DNA of 9,850 nt from Lachnospiraceae bacterium (GCA_021199405.1 JAJQID010000052.1:1-9850), one strand, 5' to 3'; positions 1 through 7,193 are shown, numbered from the stretch's first letter. The notes: generated from the letters alone by a model not told the origin. Made by a program: numbers and translations.

Positions 1-1519
1 GCTTTGCGGCCTCGATGCACTCCGCATCGGTGGCGTCCAGCTTGCCGTAACGGATGTTGTCCATAACGGTGCCGGTAAACAGGTGAGTATCCTGCAGCAC
101 CATGCCAAGGGAGCGTCGCAGATCCCCTTTCTTGATCTTATTGATATTGATGCCGTCATAGCGGATCTTACCATCCTGAATGTCGTAGAAACGGTTGATC
201 AGGTTGGTGATGGTGGTCTTGCCGGCGCCGGTGGAGCCGACGAAGGCAATCTTCTGTCCCGGCTGAGCGTAGAGCTCAATATCGTGGAGTACCATCTTGT
301 CATCCGTATAGCCGAAGTCCACGTGATCCATCACCAGGTCGCCCTGCAGAAGCTGATAAGTAGTGGTATCGCTGTCCTTATGGTAATGCTTCCAGGCCCA
401 GACGCCGGTGTGCTCTCTGACCTCGATAACCTTGCCCATATTGTTTACACGGGCATTGCACAGTCCCACATAGCCATCGTCCTTTTCCGGCTCCGCATCC
501 AGCAGATTGAAAATACGCTCCGCGCCTGCCATGGCCATGATGATGGAGTTCATCTGCATGGATACCTGGTTGATGGGCTGTCCCAGACTCTTCACCAGCT
601 GCAGGAAGGTGACCAGCGTTCCCAGCGTCACGCCCGCAATGCCGCCGCCCACAATCACCAGCGTACCGCCGATGGTCGCACAGAGCACGTAGCTTAAATT
701 GGACAGCTGCGAATTAACCGGACCCAGCATATTAGAGAACGCATTTGCTCTGGTGGCATTCACCCTCAGATCCTCGTTCAGCTCGTCAAACTTCTCAACG
801 GCCTTGTCCTCGTGGCAGAATACCTTGACCACCTTCTGGCCGGTCATCATTTCCTCAATATAACCGTTTAAGACGCCCAGCGCTTTCTGCTGACGGGTAA
901 AATACATGCCGCTTCGCTTCGTCAGAGCCCGCACTGCGCAGACCATGACACAGACCATCACCAGTGCGACGCCGGTTAAGGGCAGGCTCAGTACGATCAT
1001 GCTTACTATGGTGCCTACAATCGTAACACTGCTGTTTAAAATCTGTGGAAGCGCCTGGCTGATCAGCTGCCGAAGCGTATCGATATCGTTGGTATAAACC
1101 GACATGATATCGCCGTGCGCATGGGTGTCAAAATATTTGATCGGCAGGCTCTCCATATTATCAAAGAGCTTAATACGCATGTTTCTGAGCGTCCCCTGCG
1201 TCACATAGATCATCAGACGGTTATAGGTAAAGCTGCAGGCCACGCCAAGTAAATAGACAAAGGCCACGCTGATCAGCGCCGTCAGCAGGCCGCTGAAATC
1301 CGGATCGTCCATTTCCAATAACGGTGTAATATAATCATCAATCAGGGAGCGGATAAACAGGGTTCCCCGAAGGCTTGCCAGCGCGGATCCCAGAATACAG
1401 ACCACCACAACAATCAGATGTACCTTGTACTCTTCCAACAGCACCTTAAAAATTCTCGTCAGGAGTTCTCCCATGCTTTTTTCTGTCTTCGGTCTTGCTC
1501 CTATTTGCTGTCTCGGCAT
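1..1519 (-). CDS. ABC exporter half-transporter, second subunit (3' end outside window)
   Basis: This is a membrane-spanning plus ATP-binding half-transporter, the likely partner of the ABC gene just upstream. 506 codons are visible; the C-terminus (signature motif, Walker B, switch His) lies beyond the window. Residues 1 to about 330 form the six-helix export domain, including the coupling stretch HAHGDIMSVYTNDIDTLRQ. The ATP-binding domain follows, with Walker A GSTGAGKT at about 428-435 and Q-loop VLQD around 474-477. Residues about 347-393 form an extra linker (with VWAWKHYHKD) between the two domains that most single exporters lack; I believe it recurs in one half of heterodimeric Firmicutes exporters. 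The start is the ATG at 1519, two bases after the upstream stop, with GGAGGTGA six bases before it. Substrate unknown; drugs, lipids or peptides are typical for the family. The family call is secure, the substrate is not. Confidence 0.93.
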   Translation of the reverse strand, partial: MPRQQIGARPKTEKSMGELLTRIFKVLLEEYKVHLIVVVVCILGSALASLRGTLFIRSLIDDYITPLLEMDDPDFSGLLTALISVAFVYLLGVACSFTYNRLMIYVTQGTLRNMRIKLFDNMESLPIKYFDTHAHGDIMSVYTNDIDTLRQLISQALPQILNSSVTIVGTIVSMIVLSLPLTGVALVMVCVMVCAVRALTKRSGMYFTRQQKALGVLNGYIEEMMTGQKVVKVFCHEDKAVEKFDELNEDLRVNATRANAFSNMLGPVNSQLSNLSYVLCATIGGTLVIVGGGIAGVTLGTLVTFLQLVKSLGQPINQVSMQMNSIIMAMAGAERIFNLLDAEPEKDDGYVGLCNARVNNMGKVIEVREHTGVWAWKHYHKDSDTTTYQLLQGDLVMDHVDFGYTDDKMVLHDIELYAQPGQKIAFVGSTGAGKTTITNLINRFYDIQDGKIRYDGININKIKKGDLRRSLGMVLQDTHLFTGTVMDNIRYGKLDATDAECIEAAK

Positions 1520-1521
1520 AA

Positions 1522-3270
1522 TCAGTCACCTCCCACTTCATCGAAGTCGCCGCTTCCCTGGGTCTGGGACTCGTAGATGCTTCTGTATATTTCATTGTTC
1601 TCCATCAGCTCCTCATGCGTACCGAAGCCATCCACATGTCCGTCCTCCAGCACAATGATCTTATCCGCATCCTCGATGCTGGATACTCTCTGGGAAATGA
1701 TGAATTTGGTGGTGTTGGGAATCTGCTCCCGGAAAGCCTTACGAATCTTCGCGTCCGTAGCGGTATCCACTGCACTGGTGGAGTCGTCCAGAATCAGGAC
1801 CTTCGGCTTCTTTAAGAGAGCCCTGGCAATGCACAGACGCTGACGCTGCCCGCCGGATACATTGGTGCCGCCCTGCTCAATGTGGGTGTTGTAACCGTCC
1901 GGCATTCTCTGAATAAATTCATCCGCGCAGGCCATCTTACATGCCTCGATGCATTCCTCCTCCGTGGCATTCTCGTTGCCCCAGCGCAGGTTTTCCAGAA
2001 TGGTGCCGGAAAACAACTGGTTATTCTGGAGTACCACAGAAACTTCGTTTCTGAGAGCCTCCAGATCATAATCGCGGACATTATGGCCACCCACCATGAC
2101 CTTGCCCTGCGTCACATCATACAGACGGCTGATCAGGTTGACCAGACTGGTCTTACCTGTACCGGTGCCGCCCATGATACCGATGGTCTCCCCGGCCTTC
2201 ACATGAAAGTCAATATCGAAGAGCACATCCTTACGAGCCGTTTTATGATAAGAGAAATAAACATGACTGAAATCCACGCTGCCGTCCGGCACCTCAAAGA
2301 ACGGATGCGGGGGATTAACCAGATCCGGCTCTTCATTTAAGACCTCCGCGATACGCCGTGCACTCGCAATTGCCATGGAAAGCATGACAAAGACCATGGA
2401 TAGCATCATCAGGCTCATCAGCACGCTCATACAGTACTGCAGCAAACTGGACAGATTGCCGGTCGTCATATTGCCGGCCACGATCATGTGCGCGGAAACC
2501 CAGGAGAGAACCAGCATAACCGAATATACAGTCAGCATCATCGCCGGGTTATTGTATGCGATGATTTTCTCAGCCTTGACGAACATCTTATAAATGTTCT
2601 CTGCGGCGGACTTGAATTTCTTCTTCTCATAGTCCTCACGCACAAAAGCCTTCACCACACGGATACCGGTCACATTCTCCTGCACGCTGGCGTTTAAATC
2701 ATCATACCTGTCAAAGGTCTGGTCAAAATATTTCATGGCCGTTAAAGAAAGCACCACCAGAAGCGTCCCTAGTAGAATCGCCGCCACTAAAAATGCGCTG
2801 GCCACCGCCGGATTGATCATGAAGGAAAGAACCATCGCGCAGATCAGGGTGATCGGAGCGCGCAGGCACATGCGCAGCAGCATCATATAAGCATTCTGAA
2901 TGTTGGTCACGTCCGTGGTCAGCCTGGTCACCAGGCCGGCGGTTGAAAATTTGTCAATATTGGAAAAAGAATAGGTCTGGATTTTGCGGTACATGCCGTC
3001 CCTCAAATTGCTGCCGAAGCCCATGGCCGCCTGCGCTCCGAAGTGCGCGGACCCCAGGCCGCAGCAAAGACTGCCCGCAGCCATCAGAATCATCAGGCCA
3101 CCGTAGAGGAAAATCTTGGTCAGATTTCCCGCTTCGATGCCCTGATCAATGATTGCCGCAGTTACCAGAGGAAGAGCCGTTTCCAGAGCCACTTCGCCGA
3201 TGGTACATAAAGCGGTGATAATAGACACATTTTTGTACTGCTTTATGTAGCTCGCAAGTGTTTTAAGCAT
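1522..3270 (-). CDS. ABC exporter half-transporter, degenerate-site subunit
   Basis: A 582-residue fused permease/ATPase of the multidrug exporter type (LmrC, BmrC and TM287 class). Residues 1 to about 305 are the transmembrane domain. The ATPase domain has Walker A GGTGTGKT at 367-374, Q-loop Gln 415, signature VSGGQ at 471-475 and Walker B VLILDD at 491-496. Asp 496 stands where catalytic Glu is usual, and the switch motif reads ISQRVSS, with Gln 527 instead of His. Such changes are known for the degenerate site of heterodimeric exporters, so this half should work with the gene after it. The ATG at 3270 is chosen because GGGAGG lies seven bases before it; an in-frame ATG at 3288 has no good ribosome site and would place that Shine-Dalgarno inside the coding region. 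It is the first gene of a two-gene operon. Substrate unknown. Confidence 0.95.
   Translation of the reverse strand: MLKTLASYIKQYKNVSIITALCTIGEVALETALPLVTAAIIDQGIEAGNLTKIFLYGGLMILMAAGSLCCGLGSAHFGAQAAMGFGSNLRDGMYRKIQTYSFSNIDKFSTAGLVTRLTTDVTNIQNAYMMLLRMCLRAPITLICAMVLSFMINPAVASAFLVAAILLGTLLVVLSLTAMKYFDQTFDRYDDLNASVQENVTGIRVVKAFVREDYEKKKFKSAAENIYKMFVKAEKIIAYNNPAMMLTVYSVMLVLSWVSAHMIVAGNMTTGNLSSLLQYCMSVLMSLMMLSMVFVMLSMAIASARRIAEVLNEEPDLVNPPHPFFEVPDGSVDFSHVYFSYHKTARKDVLFDIDFHVKAGETIGIMGGTGTGKTSLVNLISRLYDVTQGKVMVGGHNVRDYDLEALRNEVSVVLQNNQLFSGTILENLRWGNENATEEECIEACKMACADEFIQRMPDGYNTHIEQGGTNVSGGQRQRLCIARALLKKPKVLILDDSTSAVDTATDAKIRKAFREQIPNTTKFIISQRVSSIEDADKIIVLEDGHVDGFGTHEELMENNEIYRSIYESQTQGSGDFDEVGGD
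1526..1533 (-). promoter_or_regulatory. Ribosome binding site inside the 3' end of the upstream ABC gene
   Basis: GGAGGTGA, six bases before the ATG at 1519, lies inside the last codons (Gly-Gly-Asp) of the upstream half-transporter. The upstream stop and downstream start are two bases apart. The arrangement suggests translational coupling and equal synthesis of the two halves, as expected for a heterodimer. Confidence 0.8.
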
Positions 3271-3307
3271 ATAATTTCCTCCCTGCATATTTGATTTACT
3301 GGTGATT

Positions 3308-3336
3308 ATTCTAAGGGATAATGATTATGAAATCAA
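3308..3336 (-). promoter_or_regulatory. Sigma-A type promoter of the ABC exporter operon
   Basis: On the minus strand TTGATT (3336-3331), a 17-base spacer and TAGAAT (3313-3308). The predicted transcription start is near 3301, giving a leader of about 30 bases before the ATG at 3270. Four of six bases match consensus at the -35 and five of six at the -10. Confidence 0.6.
3317..3335 (-). promoter_or_regulatory. Fur-box-like sequence within the ABC promoter spacer
   Basis: On the plus strand the stretch reads GATAAT-GATTAT-GAAATC. It contains ATAAT-G-ATTAT (3318-3328), a perfect small inverted repeat. Against the 19-base classical Fur consensus, 12 or 13 positions match, almost all in one half. 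It lies between -35 and -10, where a bound repressor would block RNA polymerase. The region is AT-rich, so chance similarity is quite possible. Confidence 0.3.
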
Positions 3337-3366
3337 TAGTGTGTTTATGAAATTTTTATTAATTTC

Positions 3367-3380
3367 AATCGCTTGCGATT
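3367..3380. promoter_or_regulatory. Small perfect dyad upstream of the ABC promoter
   Basis: AATCGC-TT-GCGATT, about 31 bases upstream of the ABC -35 box. It is a perfect 6-bp inverted repeat with a 2-base centre, of a size compatible with a transcription factor half-site pair. No known family was recognised. Confidence 0.25.
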
Positions 3381-3409
3381 AAACCAGGAAAATAAGAAGC
3401 ATAGGGGTC

Positions 3410-3562
3410 GCGGGGAAGCAAACAAACTGTCTGGCTCATGCCGTGCTGAACGCTCCGATGAGCCTATGAGCGTGGCAATCGTGTTCAGCATAGGCTTCCA
3501 CGATTGCCATAGTCTCATCTCCGCAGCACAGAAATCGCCCGACAGTTTGTTTGCTTCCCCGC
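3410..3562. repeat. 153-bp palindromic element with 22-bp perfect inverted termini
   Basis: The first 22 bases (3410-3431, starting GCGGGGAAGC) are the exact reverse complement of the last 22 (3541-3562). Inside, TGGCAATCGTG (3473-3483) pairs perfectly with CACGATTGCCA (3499-3509). Blocks GTGCTG, GATGAG and CTATG on the left also recur in inverse on the right, so nearly the whole element is an imperfect palindrome. It sits in the 391-base gene-free stretch 3289-3679, between the feo terminator and the ABC promoter. Size and symmetry suggest a small non-autonomous mobile element (MITE or REP-like) or a long hairpin RNA. No obvious target duplication flanks it. Open frames crossing it (for example minus strand 3436-3627) have no good start or family resemblance and are taken as by-products of the repeat. 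Confidence 0.7.
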
Positions 3563-3604
3563 TCTGTTATACAATGTTTTACACCAGCATATTTCAGTCT
3601 GTCG

Positions 3605-3642
3605 CCAAAAACGGATTCAGAACTCAAACGTTCTGAATCCGT
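3605..3642 (-). terminator. Intrinsic terminator of the feo operon
   Basis: A perfect 13-bp stem, ACGGATTCAGAAC (3611-3623) against GTTCTGAATCCGT (3630-3642), with a 6-base loop. On the minus strand it is followed by TTTTT. It lies 38 bases after the stop of the last feo gene. A weaker CTTTT tract follows on the plus strand. Confidence 0.85.
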
Positions 3643-3679
3643 CTTTTCATTTCATAAAAGCTTTGTATCAGATTTTATG

Positions 3680-3832
3680 CTACTTCTGTCTGACGCCGGC
3701 GCATCCGCCGCAACTTGAACAGCCGTGACTGCATCCCGCACAGCCCCTGCCGGATTTTTTGTCCTTCCAGATGCTGCACACAGCCAGAGCCACGATGACA
3801 AGAAGTATCAGTCCGACAATCAGATTTCCCAT
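3680..3832 (-). CDS. FeoB-associated Cys-rich membrane protein
   Basis: A 50-residue protein: one N-terminal membrane helix (about residues 3-22, LIVGLILLVIVALAV), a short basic stretch (KDKKSGR) and a Cys-rich tail with Cys 31, 34, 38, 41 and 44 plus His 36. This matches the small FeoB-associated family, which is nearly always found beside feoB. The Cys-rich tail, which by the positive-inside rule should face the cytoplasm, could bind iron as it leaves the permease; that role is inferred, not proven for the family. Its ATG shares one base with the feoB stop (TAATG), so it is probably translated by coupling. It is the last gene before the terminator. Confidence 0.88.
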   Translation of the reverse strand: MGNLIVGLILLVIVALAVCSIWKDKKSGRGCAGCSHGCSSCGGCAGVRQK

Positions 3833-6345
3833 TATGCTTTCGCCGTTCCTTTCACGGCCGCCTTTCTGCCGTCAGCATCCGGCATGGGGCGGAACAACAG
3901 GTACACAAAGCCGACAATCAGGGCAATGGCCACTACGGTGAAGATGCCGAAGCCGCACTCGCCGGTGAACAGGCCCACTATTCTGTAGACAACCAGAGAG
4001 ACACAGTAAGCCAGGCCGCACTGGTATCCGATGGCAATCCAGAACCACTTCGTATTGTTCATCTCCCGCTTGATGGCGCCCATGGCTGCAAAGCAGGGGG
4101 CGCAGAGCAGGTTGAACAGCAGGAAGGAGTAGCCTACCGCGGTGGTGGAGCCGTTGGAGCCAAAGGCCGCCGCCATATTCTGCCATACGCTGCCGTCGCC
4201 GTTGGCATACAGGATGCCCAGGGTGCCCACAATATTTTCCTTGGCTACCAGTCCGGTGATGGAAGCCACAGCCGCCTGCCAGTTGCCCCAGCCCTGGGGG
4301 ATAAAGATCCAGGCGATGGCGTTGCCGATGGTGGCCAGAATACTGTAATCGATCTCTTCCTCAGCCAGCATCCGGAAGCCATCCTCCGCAAAGCCAAAGT
4401 AAGTGGTGAACCAGATCACAATGGTAGACAGGGTGATGATGGTGCCCGCCTTCTTGATAAAGGACCAGCCGCGCTCCCAGGTGCTCCTGAGGATGGCGCC
4501 GATGGTGGGCATGTGGTAAGCCGGAAGCTCCATCACGAAGGGAGATGGATCGCCGGCGAAAAGTCTGGTTTTCTTTAAAATCACGCCGGAGCAGATCACC
4601 GCCGCCACGCCCATGAAATATGCGCCGGTAGCCACAAAGGGATTTCCACCCAACAGAGCTCCTACAATCATGGAGATAAAGGGCACCTTGGCACCGCAGG
4701 GGATAAAGGTGGTGGTCATGATGGTCATCTTACGGTCCTTGTCATTCTCAATGGTCCGGCTGGCCATGATACCGGGAACGCCGCAGCCCATACTCACCAG
4801 CATGGGAATAAAGGACTTGCCCGAAAGACCAAATCTCCGGAAAATACGGTCAAGGATGAAAGCGATACGGGCCATATAGCCGCAGTATTCCAGAATGGCA
4901 AGCAGGAAGAACAGCACCAGCATCTGGGGCACAAAGCCCAACACTGCGCCAAGGCCGGCAACAATACCATCCAGAATCAGACCCCGCAGCCATGCCGCAT
5001 TGCAGTTCACCGCATCCAGCAGGCTCTCGATGGCCGCCGGGATACTGGGAACAAAAATTCCATAATCCGCCGGGTCAGGAGCCTCATAGCCGTAAGCTTC
5101 CAGAATCGCCGCTGATTCGATCAGGTCATCGTAGGAGGCTTCTTCCTCCAGGACCTCCAGCGTTTCCTCGTCCTCTACCTCGTATACGATCTCAGAGCCT
5201 TCGCTGTACAGAGCAGTCAGCTCAACAACCGCTGCCGCTGCAGCCGCCGGATCATACTCCTCCGCTTCCTCGTCAATCGCCTCCAGGATCTCATCAACTC
5301 CCGCATCTGACGCAAAACCGGTGACGATCTCAGCCGCCCCGCCATATTCCTCGGCGACCTCCTCGTAATCAGCTGTGCCGATACCAAAGAGATGGAAGCC
5401 GTCCCCGAAGAGGTTGTCATTGGTCCAGTCGGTGGCCGCCGCGCCGATGGTGGTCATGGAGATATAATAAACCAGAAACATCACCACCGCGAAAATCGGC
5501 AGCGCCAGAATCCGGTTGGTCACCACCCGGTCAATTTTGTCGGAAATGGTCAGCTTTTCTTTATTAGACGCTCTTTTTGCGCATTTGTCAATAATGGATG
5601 AAATAAAAGTATAGCGCTCTCCGGTAATCACGCTCTCCGCGTCGTCATCAAAGGCTTCCTCCACTGCTTTGATTTCCGCGGACACATCCGGAACCTTCGT
5701 CATCTGAGCCGCAATTTTTTCATCGCCCTCCAGAAGCTTCAGGGCAAAGAAGCGCTTCTGTGAATCCGCCACCTCGCTTCCCAGCTTTGCCTCGATGGAG
5801 CTTAATGCGTCCTCGATTTTTTTATCAAAGGTATGTACTATCCTCTGCGGCACGGCCGCCTTCGCCGCTTCCACCGCCAGCTCCGCCGCCTCGGTGACGC
5901 CGGTTCCCTTCAGTGCGGAAATCTCCACCGCCTTGCAGCCCATCTGTTCAGCCAGCTTATCCACGTAAATCTTATCATCGGATTTTTCCACCAGATCCAT
6001 CATGTTGACAGCCATGACTACCGGGATGCCCAGTTCCAGAAGCTGTGTGGACAGATACAGGTTGCGCTCCAGATTGGTTCCATCGATGATATTCAGAATC
6101 GCGTCCGGGCGCTCGCCGATCAGATAATTTCTGGCTACCACTTCCTCCAGTGTATAGGGAGACAGGGAATAAATGCCGGGAAGGTCCATGATGGTTACGT
6201 CATTATGGCCCTTCAATTTGCCTTCCTTTTTTTCAACTGTAACGCCCGGCCAGTTTCCCACATACTGGTTGGAACCGGTCAGCGCATTAAATAATGTAGT
6301 TTTGCCGCTATTTGGATTGCCGGCAAGTGCAATTTTAATCGCCAT
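3832..6345 (-). CDS. feoB: Ferrous iron transport protein B (Fe2+ permease with G domain)
   Basis: FeoB imports Fe2+ across the cytoplasmic membrane. The 837 residues begin with a GTPase domain: G1 GNPNSGKT at 9-16, G2 around VTV 35-37, G3 DLPG at 54-57, G4 NMMD at 114-117 and G5 SALKG at 143-147. A helical regulatory region runs to about 270, then come the membrane segments. The two conserved gate motifs are present: GCGVPGIMASRTIEN, and CAPCFAAMGAIKREM near the C-terminus. Unusual is an acidic insert at about residues 321-432 between the first and second membrane helices, with some 35 Asp/Glu and no Lys, Arg or His. It accounts for the length beyond the usual 650-780. The ATG at 6345 is chosen because GGAGG lies just before it and it places G1 at the normal position; in-frame extension to 6414 has no ribosome site. 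It overlaps the Cys-rich gene by one base. Confidence 0.97.
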   Translation of the reverse strand: MAIKIALAGNPNSGKTTLFNALTGSNQYVGNWPGVTVEKKEGKLKGHNDVTIMDLPGIYSLSPYTLEEVVARNYLIGERPDAILNIIDGTNLERNLYLSTQLLELGIPVVMAVNMMDLVEKSDDKIYVDKLAEQMGCKAVEISALKGTGVTEAAELAVEAAKAAVPQRIVHTFDKKIEDALSSIEAKLGSEVADSQKRFFALKLLEGDEKIAAQMTKVPDVSAEIKAVEEAFDDDAESVITGERYTFISSIIDKCAKRASNKEKLTISDKIDRVVTNRILALPIFAVVMFLVYYISMTTIGAAATDWTNDNLFGDGFHLFGIGTADYEEVAEEYGGAAEIVTGFASDAGVDEILEAIDEEAEEYDPAAAAAAVVELTALYSEGSEIVYEVEDEETLEVLEEEASYDDLIESAAILEAYGYEAPDPADYGIFVPSIPAAIESLLDAVNCNAAWLRGLILDGIVAGLGAVLGFVPQMLVLFFLLAILEYCGYMARIAFILDRIFRRFGLSGKSFIPMLVSMGCGVPGIMASRTIENDKDRKMTIMTTTFIPCGAKVPFISMIVGALLGGNPFVATGAYFMGVAAVICSGVILKKTRLFAGDPSPFVMELPAYHMPTIGAILRSTWERGWSFIKKAGTIITLSTIVIWFTTYFGFAEDGFRMLAEEEIDYSILATIGNAIAWIFIPQGWGNWQAAVASITGLVAKENIVGTLGILYANGDGSVWQNMAAAFGSNGSTTAVGYSFLLFNLLCAPCFAAMGAIKREMNNTKWFWIAIGYQCGLAYCVSLVVYRIVGLFTGECGFGIFTVVAIALIVGFVYLLFRPMPDADGRKAAVKGTAKA
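5050..5385 (-). other. FeoB acidic insert (external loop)
   Basis: This stretch encodes feoB residues about 321-432. It contains Ala runs and clusters such as IDEEAEEYD and YEVEDEETLEVLEEE. No Lys, Arg or His occurs from residue 319 to 453. It follows the first membrane helix, so it should face outside the cell. Acidic side chains there could gather Fe2+ near the pore; this is inference. Confidence 0.75.
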
Positions 6346-6422
6346 TTCTTCCTCCTTCAGGTTACTCAGGACTAACCCATTCTCTGAAAAATAAGCTGCT
6401 TTCACAGCCCGCATAAAAATCC

Positions 6423-6644
6423 TTACTGTACCTCTATCATCTGCGCATCCTCTTTTCGTAACGACAGCTCATAGCCGCGCACAGTGACTTCCACCGGATC
6501 GCCCAGGGGCGCAACCTTGCGGACATAAATCTGCGCACCCTTTGTGATGCCCATATCCATAATGCGGCGCTTCACCGCCCCGGTCCCATTCAGCTTCACA
6601 ACAGTCACGGTGCTTCCTACCGGTACCTCTTTCAATGTCTGCAT
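6423..6644 (-). CDS. feoA: FeoA family protein (adjacent to feoB)
   Basis: A 73-residue SH3-like FeoA protein. It shows the family pattern: VPVGSTVTVVKL at the start, then RRIMDMGITKGAQIYVRKVAPLGDPVEV and an end in RGYELSLRKEDAQMIEV. FeoA is a small cytoplasmic partner required for full FeoB activity in several bacteria, thought to act on its G domain or core. AAGGAG precedes the ATG at 6644 at good distance. A 77-base gap separates it from feoB. That gap holds the feoB ribosome site and a weak GGTTA/TAACC stem but no promoter or terminator I could see, so the genes should be co-transcribed. Confidence 0.94.
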   Translation of the reverse strand: MQTLKEVPVGSTVTVVKLNGTGAVKRRIMDMGITKGAQIYVRKVAPLGDPVEVTVRGYELSLRKEDAQMIEVQ

Positions 6645-6751
6645 TTTCTTCTCCTTCCTCTCATACGCTGTCCATCAGGTCATTTGATCACTCTCCAGCC
6701 ATCCGGACACAAACGATACCCTCTCTCAGCAAGGCAGCGGTTCCGGCAGTA

Positions 6752-6967
6752 TTACGCCACCAGAATCTTGCTGGCCAGGCCCCTGTCCAATGCAATGCGG
6801 GTTCCCTTCACCAGAAGGATCATGCCGCCGGCATTTCCTCCGACCACTTCCACCTCGGCCCCTGGGGCAAATCCCATGTCCTGCAGGTGTCTGACTACCT
6901 CATCCTTGCCGTGGATGCTGGCTACCTTCCGTTTCTCCCCCACGCTCATCAATGCCAAAGCCATCAT
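6752..6967 (-). CDS. Second FeoA family protein, first gene of the feo operon
   Basis: A 71-residue FeoA-like protein, clearly diverged from its neighbour: MSVGEKRKVASIHG at the start, then RHLQDMGFAPGAEVEVVGGNAGGMILLVKGTRIALDRGLASKILV. The DMGF.PG turn and the final regulatory-type strand are typical. Paired FeoA proteins before feoB are common in Clostridia; the two may contact FeoB together or as a heteromer, which is inferred. Two ATGs in a row (6967 and 6964) follow AAGGAGG; the second has the more usual seven-base spacing, so the true protein may be one residue shorter. The 107-base gap to the next gene shows no promoter or terminator. Confidence 0.93.
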   Translation of the reverse strand: MMALALMSVGEKRKVASIHGKDEVVRHLQDMGFAPGAEVEVVGGNAGGMILLVKGTRIALDRGLASKILVA

Positions 6968-6992
6968 GTCTCCTCCTTATCTTCTGGTAAAA

Positions 6993-7017
6993 CGGACATG
7001 TCCGCTGACGCGGACAT
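6993..7017 (-). promoter_or_regulatory. Hairpin with alternative pairing in the feo leader
   Basis: The leader of the feo transcript (about 140 bases) contains ATGTCCGC-GTCA-GCGGACAT, a perfect 8-bp stem (7010-7017 with 6998-7005). Its 3' arm also forms the perfect palindrome CGGACATGTCCG (6993-7004), followed on the minus strand by TTTT. Three alternating copies of the same 6-base arm allow two exclusive hairpins, the second resembling a weak terminator. It lies about 26 bases upstream of the first feoA start. A role in attenuation is only a possibility. Confidence 0.4.
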
Positions 7018-7113
7018 CACTATGCATAAAAGTCGATTGCTCCGCGGTCTTCTACAGCCGCGTCACCCGGCGATGCACTGTTGTTATGTATCGCTAACTT
7101 TTCTTTCCTCTTG

Positions 7114-7142
7114 ATTATATGCAGAAAGTTAGTCAATGTCAA
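7114..7142 (-). promoter_or_regulatory. Consensus sigma-A promoter of the feo operon
   Basis: TTGACA (7142-7137), a 17-base spacer and TATAAT (7119-7114) on the minus strand: a perfect match to the vegetative consensus at both boxes and in spacing. The predicted start is near 7107, giving a leader of about 140 bases before the first feoA. So strong a promoter on an iron uptake operon implies control by a repressor. Confidence 0.88.
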
Positions 7143-7150
7143 CTAACTTT
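7125..7150. promoter_or_regulatory. Operator-like dyad overlapping the feo -35 box
   Basis: AAAGTTAGT-N8-ACTAACTTT: perfect 9-bp arms at 7125-7133 and 7142-7150. The dyad covers the whole -35 box, so a bound protein would exclude RNA polymerase. The GTTAG/CTAAC halves resemble the core of DtxR/IdeR-type iron repressor sites, though the spacing between halves is wider. A further half-site, CTAACTTT, lies at 7094-7101 just past the transcription start. The same motif is found at the HMA gene promoter. Confidence 0.7.
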
Positions 7151-7167
7151 TTCACAGTATTTCCACA

Positions 7168-7182
7168 TTTTATGTCATAAAA
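7168..7182. promoter_or_regulatory. AT-rich perfect palindrome upstream of the feo promoter
   Basis: TTTTATG-T-CATAAAA, 25 bases upstream of the -35 box and just after the HMA gene stop. It could be a second regulator site. It lacks the GC-rich stem and clean T tract of a terminator, so transcription from the HMA gene may read into feo. Confidence 0.25.
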
Positions 7183-7193
7183 ATATGAAAAAT

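Noticed and set aside
83..697. A 204-codon open frame on the plus strand, opposite the partial ABC gene
   Set aside because: It is the antisense of the ATP-binding domain of an in-frame, motif-complete ABC protein, with no protein family resemblance of its own.
3410..3562. CRISPR array or insertion sequence at the inverted repeat
   Set aside because: There are no regularly spaced direct repeats and no transposase; only an inverted arrangement is seen.
3436..3627. A 63-codon minus-strand frame through the palindromic element
   Set aside because: It spans one side of the feo terminator stem and most of the inverted repeat, has no convincing ribosome site, and is better explained as a by-product of the repeat.
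6346..6414. An in-frame N-terminal extension of FeoB by 23 residues
   Set aside because: The strong GGAGG for the ATG at 6345 would lie inside it, and FeoB normally begins only a few residues before the G1 motif.
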